DNA of 64,000 nt from Catalinimonas alkaloidigena (GCF_900100765.1 NZ_FNFO01000011.1:1-64000); one strand, 5' to 3'; shown: positions 9,074-18,155, counted from the first letter of the stretch. Made by a program: numbers and translations. Notes: a model not told the origin generated them from the sequence alone.

Positions 9074-10051
9074 CTATCGTTTGTCAGCAACTACCGTTCC
9101 TTCAATCAGGTAGTTGCCAGCTTTGGTAACTAAGTTGTACACGGTGTGCGCCTGGGTCGGAGCGGTGGCGACTTGCCGGACTTGCCCGAGGCGGAACCCG
9201 TTGAGGCCCGCATCGAAGTAGTACACTTGGTCACCGGCATGCAGGTCGGCCAGCGCTTTTTTGCCCTGTGGCGTCAGGATCGGGTGGTTGCCCGTGGCAG
9301 TCAGCGTGTAGTCGGCCGCGGTAGGCGCAAGACCCGCCGTTACCACTTCGACCGGCGAAGCGGTCAGTTGCATCAGGTCGAAGGCACGTCCGGCGTGCAC
9401 CTGGACCTCCTCTACTGTGGTCACCGCCTGCGTTTGCGTGGCCGGATCGAACGCCAGCACGTCCATCCCGACTTGCACCTGGGCAATGGGCAGTTGTGCA
9501 CCGTCGGCCAGCGTCACTAGCGCTTCCGGCGTGAAGCAATACTCGTACTCCTCGTCGGTCGAGGCCTGGTCGCCACTACCGGCGCCGCCCATCAGGTTCA
9601 TCATTTCCTTGGTCAGCGAGAACGACAGGCAGGCGGCAAAACCATCGGCGGCTTTGTCGTATTCCTTGATGTCGTCGATGTACAGCCCCCACACGTCCTT
9701 GGCGCCCTTGTTGTTAGGCATCGGCAGGTTCAGCACCTCGGGCGTTTTGGAGTTGGTATACAGTGCCATCATGCCGATGTCCGCCATGTTTTTCGTTTCG
9801 TAAACACGGTACAGGTACACTTTCCGCTCGATGCCGTCGCTGAATTTGAACACAAATGGCGGCTTCATCTCGTAACGATCCAGCACGTACCCTTCGTCGA
9901 ACTTCACGTACGTGTCCTTTTCGATGTTCTTCATCGTCAGCGTTTTCAGCGCTTTGTAGTCGTCCGGGGTCATTCCCGCCGTGGCTTCCTGCGCGCGTAC
10001 ACCGACCGCCAGTAAGGCAAAAAACAGAAAAAGTGCAAACTTGGATTTCAT
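9074..10051 (-). CDS. Secreted protein with C-terminal Hint (hedgehog/intein) autoprocessing domain
   Basis: Residues 1-20 (KFALFLFFALLAVGVRA) are a signal peptide. Residues 21-171 form a domain I do not recognize, ending in a Gly/Asp/Glu-rich linker. Residues 172-325 read as a Hint domain: Cys172 in YCFTPEALVTLADG as the N-terminal nucleophile, a VGMDVLAFD strand, the block B motif TATGNHPILTP with His256, and the closing strands VYNLVTKAGNYLIEGTVVAD. The terminal His-Asn of inteins is replaced by Ala-Asp, so full splicing is unlikely, while thioester formation and cleavage or ligation to an outside nucleophile, as in hedgehog and type-A/B bacterial intein-like domains, is possible. A separate role as a non-cleaving domain cannot be excluded. 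Confidence 0.8.
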   Translation of the reverse strand: MKSKFALFLFFALLAVGVRAQEATAGMTPDDYKALKTLTMKNIEKDTYVKFDEGYVLDRYEMKPPFVFKFSDGIERKVYLYRVYETKNMADIGMMALYTNSKTPEVLNLPMPNNKGAKDVWGLYIDDIKEYDKAADGFAACLSFSLTKEMMNLMGGAGSGDQASTDEEYEYCFTPEALVTLADGAQLPIAQVQVGMDVLAFDPATQTQAVTTVEEVQVHAGRAFDLMQLTASPVEVVTAGLAPTAADYTLTATGNHPILTPQGKKALADLHAGDQVYYFDAGLNGFRLGQVRQVATAPTQAHTVYNLVTKAGNYLIEGTVVADKR

Positions 10052-10210
10052 GGATATGGAATTGGTTAACAGTTAAGGAGTTGATTCGGGTATCCGATTC
10101 AGAATAGAAAGTTTTGAGTTCAGCGTTATGAGTTAAAAGTGCGTTTGAGGCGATGCACTCCGCCTGTTGTACGGTACTGCATGCTGCCCGCTTTGCGCCA
10201 TTCACTCATT

Positions 10211-11815
10211 TCAATTGCTGGCAATCCGCTGGTGCAGCGCTTCGACCACGTCGCGGGCGGACGTGAGTGCACCGGCCATCCAGGCCGTCAGGTACGAGAC
10301 GTGTTCTCCGGCAAAGTAGTAGGGGCCGTCGGGTTCCAGGAGAGCCGGGTAGTGCTCTTTGCGGTTTTCGTCCGTGTAGTGCGCCCAGCCGCCTTTGCTG
10401 TACGCGATTTTGGGCCAGTAGAGCGAAAAGGCGTTTTCGAACTCTTCGTGGTACTGCGGGTGGATGCGTCCGCCCTGTTCCATCGCGGCCTTAAGGCGGT
10501 CGGCCGGAGACAAGTTACCCAGAATTTCGGCGCGCTGGTGGAAGTTGTAGTAGCCTTTCAGGACGCCCTTTTTCGCCATGAAGGCGTACGACGGATAGAA
10601 GATCTGAGTGATGTCCTGGTTGGTTTTGCTGATGCCGCCGTAGATCAGGTCGTCTTCTTCCCAGAAACGCCGCTTGAACTGGATGCCGATTTTACCGGTC
10701 GACATGTAGTGGATCGACGAAATGGCAGTCTGTACGTGAGGTGAAAAATCGGAAGGAATGTCTTTCAGGACGGGCAGCGGAATGGTGCAGATGCAGAAGT
10801 CAGCCTTCAGTTCCCGCGCTTTGCCGCCCTTTTCTTTGTAAACGACCCGGGCTTTGCCGTTGGCTTCCTTGCGGATTTCGCTCACCACCGCCTGGTACAC
10901 AATTTTGTCGCCCAGCGCCCCCGCAAAGGCCCGCGGCAGGGCGTCCATGCCACCGATGGGTTGCAACATGGTGGGCTGCTGGTAAAATGTGTACTCGCCT
11001 TCGTTCGAGAAGGCAGGGTGGGTAAAGCCCGAATAAAGGATGTTGCGGAGCGGATATGGGTCGTCGATCATGCCGCTGTGCACTCCACCGGCCGGGCGTT
11101 CGCGGTAGCCGCGTCGTTCCGTGCCTTTGTAGAGGAGATCGGCCGTCAGGCTGCCTTCACTGCGGAGGTAGTCCAGGAGTTTTTCCACGTCGGCGGGCGA
11201 CATGGGTAGGTCCAGGGCGTCCTGGTTGATGGCCTTTGCCAGCAGTTCGTTGGTGTGGCCACGCAGGTCGGCGTGAATTTCGCGGATGCGAACCGGTTTG
11301 TTGGCGAGCGGACCTTTGCCCTCGCTGTAGTAGTAGGCCCCCTCGTTCATGTTCATGAAAATTTCGAGGGGAATGTTGAACTCGCGGCAATAGTGCAGCG
11401 AAATGTCGTGGTTGTGGGGGATGCGGGCCGCGCCCCCGTTCAGGTAGTGGCCTTCGTCGAACTGACACGTTTGTGTGGGGCCGTCGATTTCGGTTTCCTG
11501 CGTGCCGCCGCGCACGGTCCAGACCCGTCCGCCGGGGCGGTTGCGGGCTTCCAGAATGGTGCAGTCGTAGCCGAGTTTGCCCAGTTCGTAGGCGGCGGCC
11601 ATGCCGGCCATGCCGGCACCCAGAATAATGACTTTGCGTCCTTTTTCCCGTCCGGTTCGTTCGGCCCGCAGGGGCTTGGCCGGGGCTTCCTGAATAAAGC
11701 CGAGACCCATCATGGCGGCGTAGCCACCGCCCGTCAACAGGGAAAATCGCTCGATAAACTGCCGGCGACTCAGGCCGGAAAAAGAAGGTTTTTGAGAAGA
11801 GGAGAAGTTTGTCAT
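10211..11815 (-). CDS. Tat-exported flavin monoamine/L-amino-acid oxidase
   Basis: The N-terminus holds a twin-arginine signal (LSRRQFIERFSLLTGGG), so the flavoenzyme is predicted to be exported folded. KVIILGAGMAGMAAAYELG with a later ARNRPGGRVWT is the FAD-binding GG-doublet of the amine oxidase family, and the C-terminal YYFAGEHVSYLTAWMAGAL is the second FAD motif. Family members oxidatively deaminate amines or L-amino acids to make H2O2 and ammonia. The ATG is used, and a TTG two codons earlier is possible. It runs in the same direction as the HisC-like gene upstream (136-bp gap) and the Hint-domain gene downstream. Confidence 0.88.
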   Translation of the reverse strand: MTNFSSSQKPSFSGLSRRQFIERFSLLTGGGYAAMMGLGFIQEAPAKPLRAERTGREKGRKVIILGAGMAGMAAAYELGKLGYDCTILEARNRPGGRVWTVRGGTQETEIDGPTQTCQFDEGHYLNGGAARIPHNHDISLHYCREFNIPLEIFMNMNEGAYYYSEGKGPLANKPVRIREIHADLRGHTNELLAKAINQDALDLPMSPADVEKLLDYLRSEGSLTADLLYKGTERRGYRERPAGGVHSGMIDDPYPLRNILYSGFTHPAFSNEGEYTFYQQPTMLQPIGGMDALPRAFAGALGDKIVYQAVVSEIRKEANGKARVVYKEKGGKARELKADFCICTIPLPVLKDIPSDFSPHVQTAISSIHYMSTGKIGIQFKRRFWEEDDLIYGGISKTNQDITQIFYPSYAFMAKKGVLKGYYNFHQRAEILGNLSPADRLKAAMEQGGRIHPQYHEEFENAFSLYWPKIAYSKGGWAHYTDENRKEHYPALLEPDGPYYFAGEHVSYLTAWMAGALTSARDVVEALHQRIASN

Positions 11816-11951
11816 CCGCAACGAAGTAGATAAAAAGGAGAGGTAAGTCCCGACCGGAACTTACCTGCTCACGAAAGATTCACTAAAGATAGTACACGTT
11901 TTCGTAGATACCGCGTCGGTAGTTTTGAGGGTGACGGAGGCGGAGCACCGC

Positions 11952-13118
11952 TTAGCTTACTACCTGATTGAACGCCTGGGCGAACAGTTTCATGTCGTCC
12001 ATCTTGCCCATGCTGACGCGGCACCAGTGCTGGCGGTTAAACTCCCATGTGCGGATGCCCACCCCCTTGTCCATCATGGCGTTGCGGAACTGGTCGCCGT
12101 GCATACGGAGCGGAAACAGCACGAAATTGGTATCCGACGGCACGTATTCGTAATCCATCGCTTTCAGCGTTTTGTAGACGAAGTCTTTCGACTCCTTGTT
12201 CATCTTCACGCTGTATTTAATGAAGTCGGCGTCCTGGTACGAAGCCAGCGCGGCCAGCGCCGTGGGGCCCGACAGCGTGCCCCCGCCTGTCGAGAAGGCA
12301 TCCAGCTCTTTGATCACTTCCGGCTGGGCGATGAGGTACCCGGCGCGCAGGCCCGCAAAGGCATGTACTTTTGAGAAAGTGCGGGCGATCATCACGTTGT
12401 GGCCGTCGCGAACGCATTTGATCATCGACGTGACATCCGGATTGGCTACGTAGTCGATGTAGGCCTCATCAATAAAGATCGGCGCTTTTTTCGATACCGA
12501 CTTACAGAAATCTTCCAGCTTGGCCGGATCGAGCGTGGTACCCGTCGGGTTGTTGGGGTTACAGATGTAGACCAGTTTGGTGGCACCGACCGTCCGTGTG
12601 TCCATCGCGTTCAGGTCGTGCTTGTAATCCGAGGTCAGCGGCACTTTCACCCACTCGCTGCCGATCCGGTCGGCCATGCGCATGAGCGAAGTATAGCTCG
12701 GATCGGCCGACAGAATGTGTCCCTCTTTCAGGCCGTAGTACAGGGCTGCAGCCATCAGCAGCTCGGTCGAGCCGGCCCCCAGCATAATGTGGTCGGGTGT
12801 AACCCCTTCTTTGGCGGCAATGGCCTCCTGGAGCTGCCGTTTTTCGGCGAAAGCGTATTTAAATCCATCGTCTACGGCCGCTGCGAAGGCTTTTTTGGCG
12901 CTGGGAGCCGGGCCGAACGGGTTTTCGTTGGCCAGCAGACGCGCTTGCAGCTCGGGGCGCTCGCGGAGCGTCCGGTTCAGGTACTGGGATGGAAGTTCGG
13001 CCGTAGTGGCGGCTGGCCGAGACGCCGCAGTGGCCCATTTCCAGGGGGCAGCCACCAGACCTGAGGCAAGTAGGGCTCCTGACTTAAGCCATTTCCGACG
13101 ATTGATAGAAGTGTTCAT
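11952..13118 (-). CDS. Tat-exported HisC-like class I/II aminotransferase
   Basis: NRRKWLKSGALLASGLVAAP is a twin-arginine signal. The rest is a fold-type I aminotransferase closest in layout to histidinol-phosphate aminotransferase: LLANENPFGPAPSAKKAF near the N-terminus, YICNPNNPTGTTLDP with the conserved Asn, FIDEAYIDY with the cofactor Asp and Tyr, and the Schiff-base Lys in ARTFSKVHAFAGLRAGY. The export signal and lack of any his operon argue against histidine biosynthesis. A periplasmic amino-acid transaminase or racemase-like role is more likely but unproven. It lies upstream of the amine oxidase on the same strand. Confidence 0.85.
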   Translation of the reverse strand: MNTSINRRKWLKSGALLASGLVAAPWKWATAASRPAATTAELPSQYLNRTLRERPELQARLLANENPFGPAPSAKKAFAAAVDDGFKYAFAEKRQLQEAIAAKEGVTPDHIMLGAGSTELLMAAALYYGLKEGHILSADPSYTSLMRMADRIGSEWVKVPLTSDYKHDLNAMDTRTVGATKLVYICNPNNPTGTTLDPAKLEDFCKSVSKKAPIFIDEAYIDYVANPDVTSMIKCVRDGHNVMIARTFSKVHAFAGLRAGYLIAQPEVIKELDAFSTGGGTLSGPTALAALASYQDADFIKYSVKMNKESKDFVYKTLKAMDYEYVPSDTNFVLFPLRMHGDQFRNAMMDKGVGIRTWEFNRQHWCRVSMGKMDDMKLFAQAFNQVVS

Positions 13119-13499
13119 GGGGCGATCAAAAATTGGGATTTAGGAAAAAGAAAAAAGCATCACGCGTTTACGAAAGCGAGCTTCGACAAACGAGTAGGTA
13201 GTACCGCGAAAAGATGAATAGCTACGGAAAGCGGGTGGGAGCTTTCGAGGTGGTGGTCAGGAGAAGAAGACGACTTCAGGCGAAGCAGTATTCTTACGGA
13301 TGTAATTTGTCGGTAATAATACGGCCTTATCCAAATTTTTGCAATGAGATTGATAATAAAAAACAAACAAAATTAGGTATTTGGTAAAAAAGGTAGAATT
13401 AAATTACCTTGCCTGTCGCGCTTCGGTTCGCCGACTTTACTTTTCTGGCCATTTTGCCGCAAAAAGTGCGTATTCATCACCTTATTTTCTGTCTTCGCT
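13119..13499. promoter_or_regulatory. Divergent intergenic region between HisC-like gene and permuted oxidase
   Basis: This 381-bp stretch has an AT-rich core (about 13310-13400) flanked by more mixed sequence and separates two divergent genes, so both promoters should be here. Short frames inside it show no domain. No clear operator was recognized. Confidence 0.4.
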
Positions 13500-14534
13500 G
13501 TGTCTGTTGTCTCGCTCTCCTCGCCCTTCCCGTACGTTGACCTTGCCCCCGAACGCATCCTGACCGAAACCGTCGGCCTGCGGCCCTTCCGCGCCGCCGG
13601 GCCCCGGCTGGAAATCGAGTCGCTGGGGGCGAAAAAACTGGTACATCATTATGGACACGGCGGCAGTGGCTGGTCGTTGTCGTGGGGCTCGGCACAGGCC
13701 GCCGCCGAACTGGTCAAAACGCTGGAGGTCAGCAGCGTAGCCGTGATTGGTTGCGGCGCCATCGGCCTGACCACCGCGCGCGTCTTGCAGCAGCGTGGCT
13801 ACCGGGTCACGATCTACGCCAGGGATACCCCGCCCGGCGTCACGTCCAGCAAAGCAGCAGGCAACTGGTCGCCGGCCTCGCGGGTGTGTAGCCCCGACCG
13901 GGTAACGCCGCAGTTCGGTGCCTGGTGGGAGCGCGCCGCCGTCTTTTCGTTTCAACAGTACCGCACGTTGGCCGCGGGCGTCAGTGCCGTGCACGAAGTC
14001 GACAATTTTCGTTTCGGGGGACCGTGGGAACTCTATCCGCTGGAGCGGCAATTGCCCCTGATCGCCACGTTCGAGGAGGCGCAGCCGTTCCCGGCCGACC
14101 GGCATCCGTTCGACGAAGACGTGTTGCACTCCAAAACGTTTGTGTTTGACATTCCCGCTCATTTTCAGAAGCTGCTGAGCGATTTCCGGGCGGCAGGGGG
14201 TGTGGTGCAGCCTCGGGAGTTTCACAGCCCCGCCGAGCTGACCCAACTGCCCGAGCCGTGTCTGGTGAACTGTACCGGCTTGGGGGCAAAGGCGCTGTTC
14301 GGGGACAAGACCCTGCAGCCCATCGCCGGGCAACTGGCCAAGTACCCGGCCCATCCGACCGCTTATTTCAAAATCGATACGCCCGAAGGGGCGCTGGTGT
14401 CCCGGCCCGACGGCATTTTTGTGGGCGGCAGCGCCGATTACGACCGCTGGGACACCGATCCCCGCCCCGGCGTCACCCAACGGACGCTGAATGCCCTTCT
14501 CCCGCTCATGGCAAAGTTGAAACAGGGCCGGTAG
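13500..14534 (+). CDS. D-amino-acid-oxidase-like flavoprotein with circularly permuted domain order
   Basis: The protein begins with the segment that normally ends D-amino-acid oxidases: VGLRPFR (25-31), containing the substrate-carboxylate Arg, then HHYGHGGSGWSLSWG (49-63). The FAD Rossmann motif VAVIGCGAIGLTTARVL follows only at about 80-96, then YARDTPPGVTSSKAAGNW, the NCTGLGAKALFG region and IFVGGSADYDRWDTDP, where the protein stops. In ordinary DAAO the Rossmann motif is first and the GLRP and NYGHGG motifs are last. All blocks are present once, so this is a reordering, not a truncation. The start is GTG. The frame is open and hydrophobic upstream without a good start codon, so a longer exported N-terminus is possible. 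Probable activity is FAD-dependent oxidation of D-amino acids or similar amines. Confidence 0.8.
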   Translation: MSVVSLSSPFPYVDLAPERILTETVGLRPFRAAGPRLEIESLGAKKLVHHYGHGGSGWSLSWGSAQAAAELVKTLEVSSVAVIGCGAIGLTTARVLQQRGYRVTIYARDTPPGVTSSKAAGNWSPASRVCSPDRVTPQFGAWWERAAVFSFQQYRTLAAGVSAVHEVDNFRFGGPWELYPLERQLPLIATFEEAQPFPADRHPFDEDVLHSKTFVFDIPAHFQKLLSDFRAAGGVVQPREFHSPAELTQLPEPCLVNCTGLGAKALFGDKTLQPIAGQLAKYPAHPTAYFKIDTPEGALVSRPDGIFVGGSADYDRWDTDPRPGVTQRTLNALLPLMAKLKQGR

Positions 14535-14604
14535 CCTCTATTTTACCAGACGGAACATCCATCCGGCAGGAACCAGCCGCGTCGTTTGCTTACAAACGGT
14601 AATG

Positions 14605-15135
14605 TTATAGTTCGCGGATCACGCCTTCCAGCAAGGTTGGCTGAAACGGGAGCGTGGCGTGGGCATCGTAGAGCACAGATACCTCGCCGGACGATTCCAG
14701 CACCACGGCTTTCACCTGGGTGTAATTGTGCACGTTGTGTGCCCGCAACTTGGCGCGCAGTTCGTCTTCCGTAATGCGGACGGCGCGCAGGTTGCGGTGC
14801 AGTACCTGCCCGTTTTCCATCAGCAAGGTGGGTGGGTTGTCTACCCATTTGCGCACATAAGGCCAGCGGGTACGCACCAGCGCCACACTAATTTGCAGTG
14901 CGTAAAGGGCCAGCAAGGCCGTAAATCCTTCCACAAGGGCAACGTCTTGACTCACCACGGTCGATGCCAGCAATGCGCCCATCGCCAGGGTAATCAGAAA
15001 GTCGAAGCTCGAAAAGGTGGTAAAACTGCGCAGGCCCACCAGGCGGGTGGTCAGGATGGTAAAGACATAGTATACGACGCACGAAAGCGCAATCCACAAC
15101 ACATGGGGCAGAGGAGCCAGGAACCAGTCGTTCAT
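14605..15135 (-). CDS. DUF421 (YetF-like) membrane protein
   Basis: A 176-residue protein. Three hydrophobic segments fill the first 90 residues, with the conserved FDFLITLAMGALLASTV stretch after the second, followed by a soluble part with PPTLLMENGQVLHRNLRAVRITEDEL typical of DUF421/YetF. The function of the family is unknown. YetF/YrbG-type proteins are small membrane proteins found in many bacteria. It has its own ATG and a 140-bp space to the next gene, so it is probably transcribed alone. Confidence 0.85.
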   Translation of the reverse strand: MNDWFLAPLPHVLWIALSCVVYYVFTILTTRLVGLRSFTTFSSFDFLITLAMGALLASTVVSQDVALVEGFTALLALYALQISVALVRTRWPYVRKWVDNPPTLLMENGQVLHRNLRAVRITEDELRAKLRAHNVHNYTQVKAVVLESSGEVSVLYDAHATLPFQPTLLEGVIREL

Positions 15136-15278
15136 GAGGGAGGGCGTTTAAAGGTAGAAGAGGCAATCCGCTACAAGTTTAGCGGATTTGCCAGATGCCG
15201 TTTCATCGCGCGCCCGTGTGGGTACTCCGCTAGATCGGATCGCCCGCAACTCCGGGAATCAAGACCCTGAACCGATCG

Positions 15279-16766
15279 TCAGAATTTCACCAGATGGTAT
15301 TGCTTGCTTGTGGGCTCGTAATAGCCGTAATAGTATTTGTTATTCCAGTTGAAAACCGTCTCGGCCGAGGCGTTCTTCAGCTTTTTAGCGTATTTGTCAA
15401 TTTTCTTCAACACAGGGGTAGACAATTCCCCGGTTTCGTGTGCGAGTGTTTGATCATTGAGGAGGCCTTCGAAGTAAGTAGTTTTATAATTGCTAGTACC
15501 CTGCTGCCAGCTATACATGGAACTGAAGTATCCAGGGAGACTAACAGGGCCATATGGCGAGTTTAGGGTGCCTCCAGGCGTGTAGCCCCCCATATAACCT
15601 CCTCCTGTAGTATTCACTTTTTGATAGGAACCTATAGAGATCACGAGCCGATCGGAAGAGTCAGCATTTACTGCCAGTGCTACTCTCGAATTGTACATCC
15701 GCGACAGAAGTTGTTTGATGGAAGGTTCCTTGGTTTGGGCTGAACTGGTCTGCGTAGGTGTTTCGCGGTAGAGGGGTGTATTGGCAAATGGAATACTGGA
15801 TTCGGTTCTGGTAAACTTGTATTCCTGAACAAGTTCTTGAGAATAAAGATCGCGTATGGTCAATGCGCCTTCTTGCGTGGTTGCCGCGAATTGAAATATC
15901 TTTTGCCCGTACAAGAAAGAGTTCGTACGGGGAAATTTGCCAGCCGGATGATCTTTCAGGGGTTGTGTGGTGGTAAAAAACTTTTTGTCACCCGTGGCAG
16001 GATCGAGCATTAATACATACGTATGATGGGAGACATCATCTAGGGTAATAATGATTTTACGGTCTTCGTAATACAGTTTATAGAGGGATTGAGTTAAAGG
16101 GAAACTGTTATAAACCTCATCTGTGATCTTGACAAGCGGATTCACCGAAAGGCGCTGCTTGTTCTCATTCAGTACGAGCTTATGGTACAGGTTGAGTTGT
16201 GGCCTCTCAAAAGTTACCTCGTCAAAGGAAAATGTTTGTGCTTGCCCTAGCCCATATTCTTCTAACGGATAAAGATGCAGCCTTGAGCTATGGTTGGCAA
16301 TGGTCAACACATAGAACTTCTCTTCGGTAGCGAAACAAGCCAGATAGGTCTGCTTTTCTAAAGGGAGATCGTACAGTTGAACCCGCGATGTTCTGAGACG
16401 ATGGTCGAATGTAATGCTGGCAAAGTTTGTATTCCTGTTATTGCTGAAGTAATAGGTGAACAATACTCCTTTGCCAACACCTCCAAGAACAGACTTAAAC
16501 GCACCGGTAGCGGGACGAATCGCTTCCATTTCGTAAATGATCCTATAACTGGTATCGTAAACGAGGCTAATAACTCTATCTACGTCAGCAACACCTAACG
16601 ACAGAAACGCTTGATCGGAGCTTTCAATGGGCACTACGTCGGTTGTTCGGCCGGTAAAAAGTGAGCCTGTATTGAGTTGTGCAGCATAAGTAGAAACATC
16701 GTCCTGAGCTGATGCAGAAAAGTGAAATAGGCTACAAAGGAGTAGCACAAAAAAGATTTTTTTCAT
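15279..16766 (-). CDS. Secreted protein of unknown function
   Basis: A 495-residue protein with a clear signal peptide (MKKIFFVLLLCSLFHFSASAQ), for which the internal ATG was chosen over one 22 codons upstream. The mature part is rich in Tyr, Thr, Ser and Leu and looks beta-rich, with repeated short strand-like segments (VLTIANHSSRLHLYPL, THTYVLMLDPATGDKKFF) that could form a beta-propeller. A Gly/Tyr-rich insert (GGGYMGGYTPGGTLNSPYG) lies near residue 400. No catalytic motif was recognized. The gene is visibly AT-richer than its neighbours, which may mean recent transfer or a lineage-specific gene. Confidence 0.75.
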   Translation of the reverse strand: MKKIFFVLLLCSLFHFSASAQDDVSTYAAQLNTGSLFTGRTTDVVPIESSDQAFLSLGVADVDRVISLVYDTSYRIIYEMEAIRPATGAFKSVLGGVGKGVLFTYYFSNNRNTNFASITFDHRLRTSRVQLYDLPLEKQTYLACFATEEKFYVLTIANHSSRLHLYPLEEYGLGQAQTFSFDEVTFERPQLNLYHKLVLNENKQRLSVNPLVKITDEVYNSFPLTQSLYKLYYEDRKIIITLDDVSHHTYVLMLDPATGDKKFFTTTQPLKDHPAGKFPRTNSFLYGQKIFQFAATTQEGALTIRDLYSQELVQEYKFTRTESSIPFANTPLYRETPTQTSSAQTKEPSIKQLLSRMYNSRVALAVNADSSDRLVISIGSYQKVNTTGGGYMGGYTPGGTLNSPYGPVSLPGYFSSMYSWQQGTSNYKTTYFEGLLNDQTLAHETGELSTPVLKKIDKYAKKLKNASAETVFNWNNKYYYGYYEPTSKQYHLVKF

Positions 16767-16871
16767 TAAGGATGGACCAGTAGCTGAGACAGAGAATGCC
16801 TCAAAGATGTTCAGGGGCGCTGGCCAGGACAACTCTCTTTCGCCGTTTTTCTTACATGCTCGAGCGGCCTG

Positions 16872-17948
16872 TTAGCGTCGCGCATCGGACGGCTGCCGTT
16901 GGTCCGCGAAGGGGGCATCGAGGTCGGTCTGGTACTTGGGGCCGTCCAGGTCCTGCCACTGCCAGCCGTCTTTCTGCACGTTGGCCAGCAGCAGCTTGCG
17001 CCGTTTGTCCAGCGACTGGTAGATCTGGCGTTGCGCTGCACCTTCGGTCCCGACAAACGCCAGGCCCGTGCGGCGCTCGAGCAGCGCAAAGCGGGGATAG
17101 GGGGGCGCTTCGTCGGGAAGCTCCAGATAGAGGATGGTTTGCAGGTAGGCCGTGATGGCACGGCGGGCCGATTGCAGGGACAGCAAACTGGGACGCAGCT
17201 CGTCGGGAACGTGGAACAGAAACAGCGTCAGCGCTTCGTCGAGGGCGGCCAGTCGCAGCACAATGTTTTCGCTGGGGTTGCAGCTGTGCATGTAGTGGAG
17301 AATGGGATAGGCGACGTTGTTCTGCGTGTACAGGAAAATCTCGGACGAAAGGCTCGTCAGCGTACTTTCGATGCTCCGGAAGTCGTGGCCGTCGTAGCTG
17401 TTCAGCACGATGTCTTCCGGCGTTTGGCCCAGGCTGCTGATCTGTAAACTGAGCGACCGTTTGTGAATGGCGTTGGAGATGACCGGAATCAGGTAGGTGA
17501 TCGACATGGTGATGGTCACCAGCCCCACAAACGAGACGAGCGACGTGACGACCCGCCAGAAGTCGTTGCCCGGCACGTAGTCGCCGATGCCCAGCGTCGA
17601 AATGGTGTAGCCGACGTGGTACAGTTTCTCGAAAAAATCGGCTGGCGTCTTGGAAGTGCCAACCAGAATCGAGTTGACGTCCGACAGGTAGATCAGCGTG
17701 AACCCCAACCACAGAAGCGAAATCCACACCGTGCTGATGGCCACGATGGCCACCAGGCCGATGTAGTTGAGGCGGCGGTTGTAGCCGTTGTAGCCCGAAA
17801 GCCACAGCAGCAATTTGTAAACACCGCGCCCCACCAGGGCGGTGAGTCGTCCTTCGCCGGTCGGTACGAAGGCCGTAACGGCAAAGTCGCTCAGCGCCAG
17901 CAAAAGCAGGCCAAGTCCGGCGAAGGCACACAGGAGTTGCATGAACAT
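16872..17948 (-). CDS. Two-TM potassium-channel-like protein
   Basis: A 358-residue protein with four hydrophobic segments. A TM pair surrounds a pore loop HVGYTISTLGIGDYVPGN, which matches the Ion_trans_2 channel layout with TLGIGD in place of the canonical TVGYGD filter. The C-terminal 190 residues are soluble, rich in helices, and lack a recognizable RCK/TrkA nucleotide-binding motif. The start ATG was chosen at the first hydrophobic segment (MFMQLLCAFAGLGLLLL), and the longer frame adds a low-complexity basic leader. It is head-to-head with the rhamnosidase gene, 207 bp away. Ion selectivity is inferred. Confidence 0.78.
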   Translation of the reverse strand: MFMQLLCAFAGLGLLLLALSDFAVTAFVPTGEGRLTALVGRGVYKLLLWLSGYNGYNRRLNYIGLVAIVAISTVWISLLWLGFTLIYLSDVNSILVGTSKTPADFFEKLYHVGYTISTLGIGDYVPGNDFWRVVTSLVSFVGLVTITMSITYLIPVISNAIHKRSLSLQISSLGQTPEDIVLNSYDGHDFRSIESTLTSLSSEIFLYTQNNVAYPILHYMHSCNPSENIVLRLAALDEALTLFLFHVPDELRPSLLSLQSARRAITAYLQTILYLELPDEAPPYPRFALLERRTGLAFVGTEGAAQRQIYQSLDKRRKLLLANVQKDGWQWQDLDGPKYQTDLDAPFADQRQPSDARR

Positions 17949-18155
17949 GGTACTCGTGAGTAGAATGACAAAAGGCGGAACCCCGCGTCCAAACGCAACG
18001 GCGCCTGCCCGCACACAACAAAGAGTACGTCGCGACCGGCAGTTCGGGTTACCCATGCCCGCGATTGAGCGAAGACGCGGGTGGCTGTGGAAAAAAGACT
18101 AAAAAAGCTTAGCTTTTCGGCGCTAATCCAAACCTTCCACCATTTCTCCCCACTT

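Noticed and set aside
13381-13563. A small 60-codon frame between the HisC-like gene and the permuted oxidase
   Set aside because: No domain and it overlaps the oxidase start in another frame.
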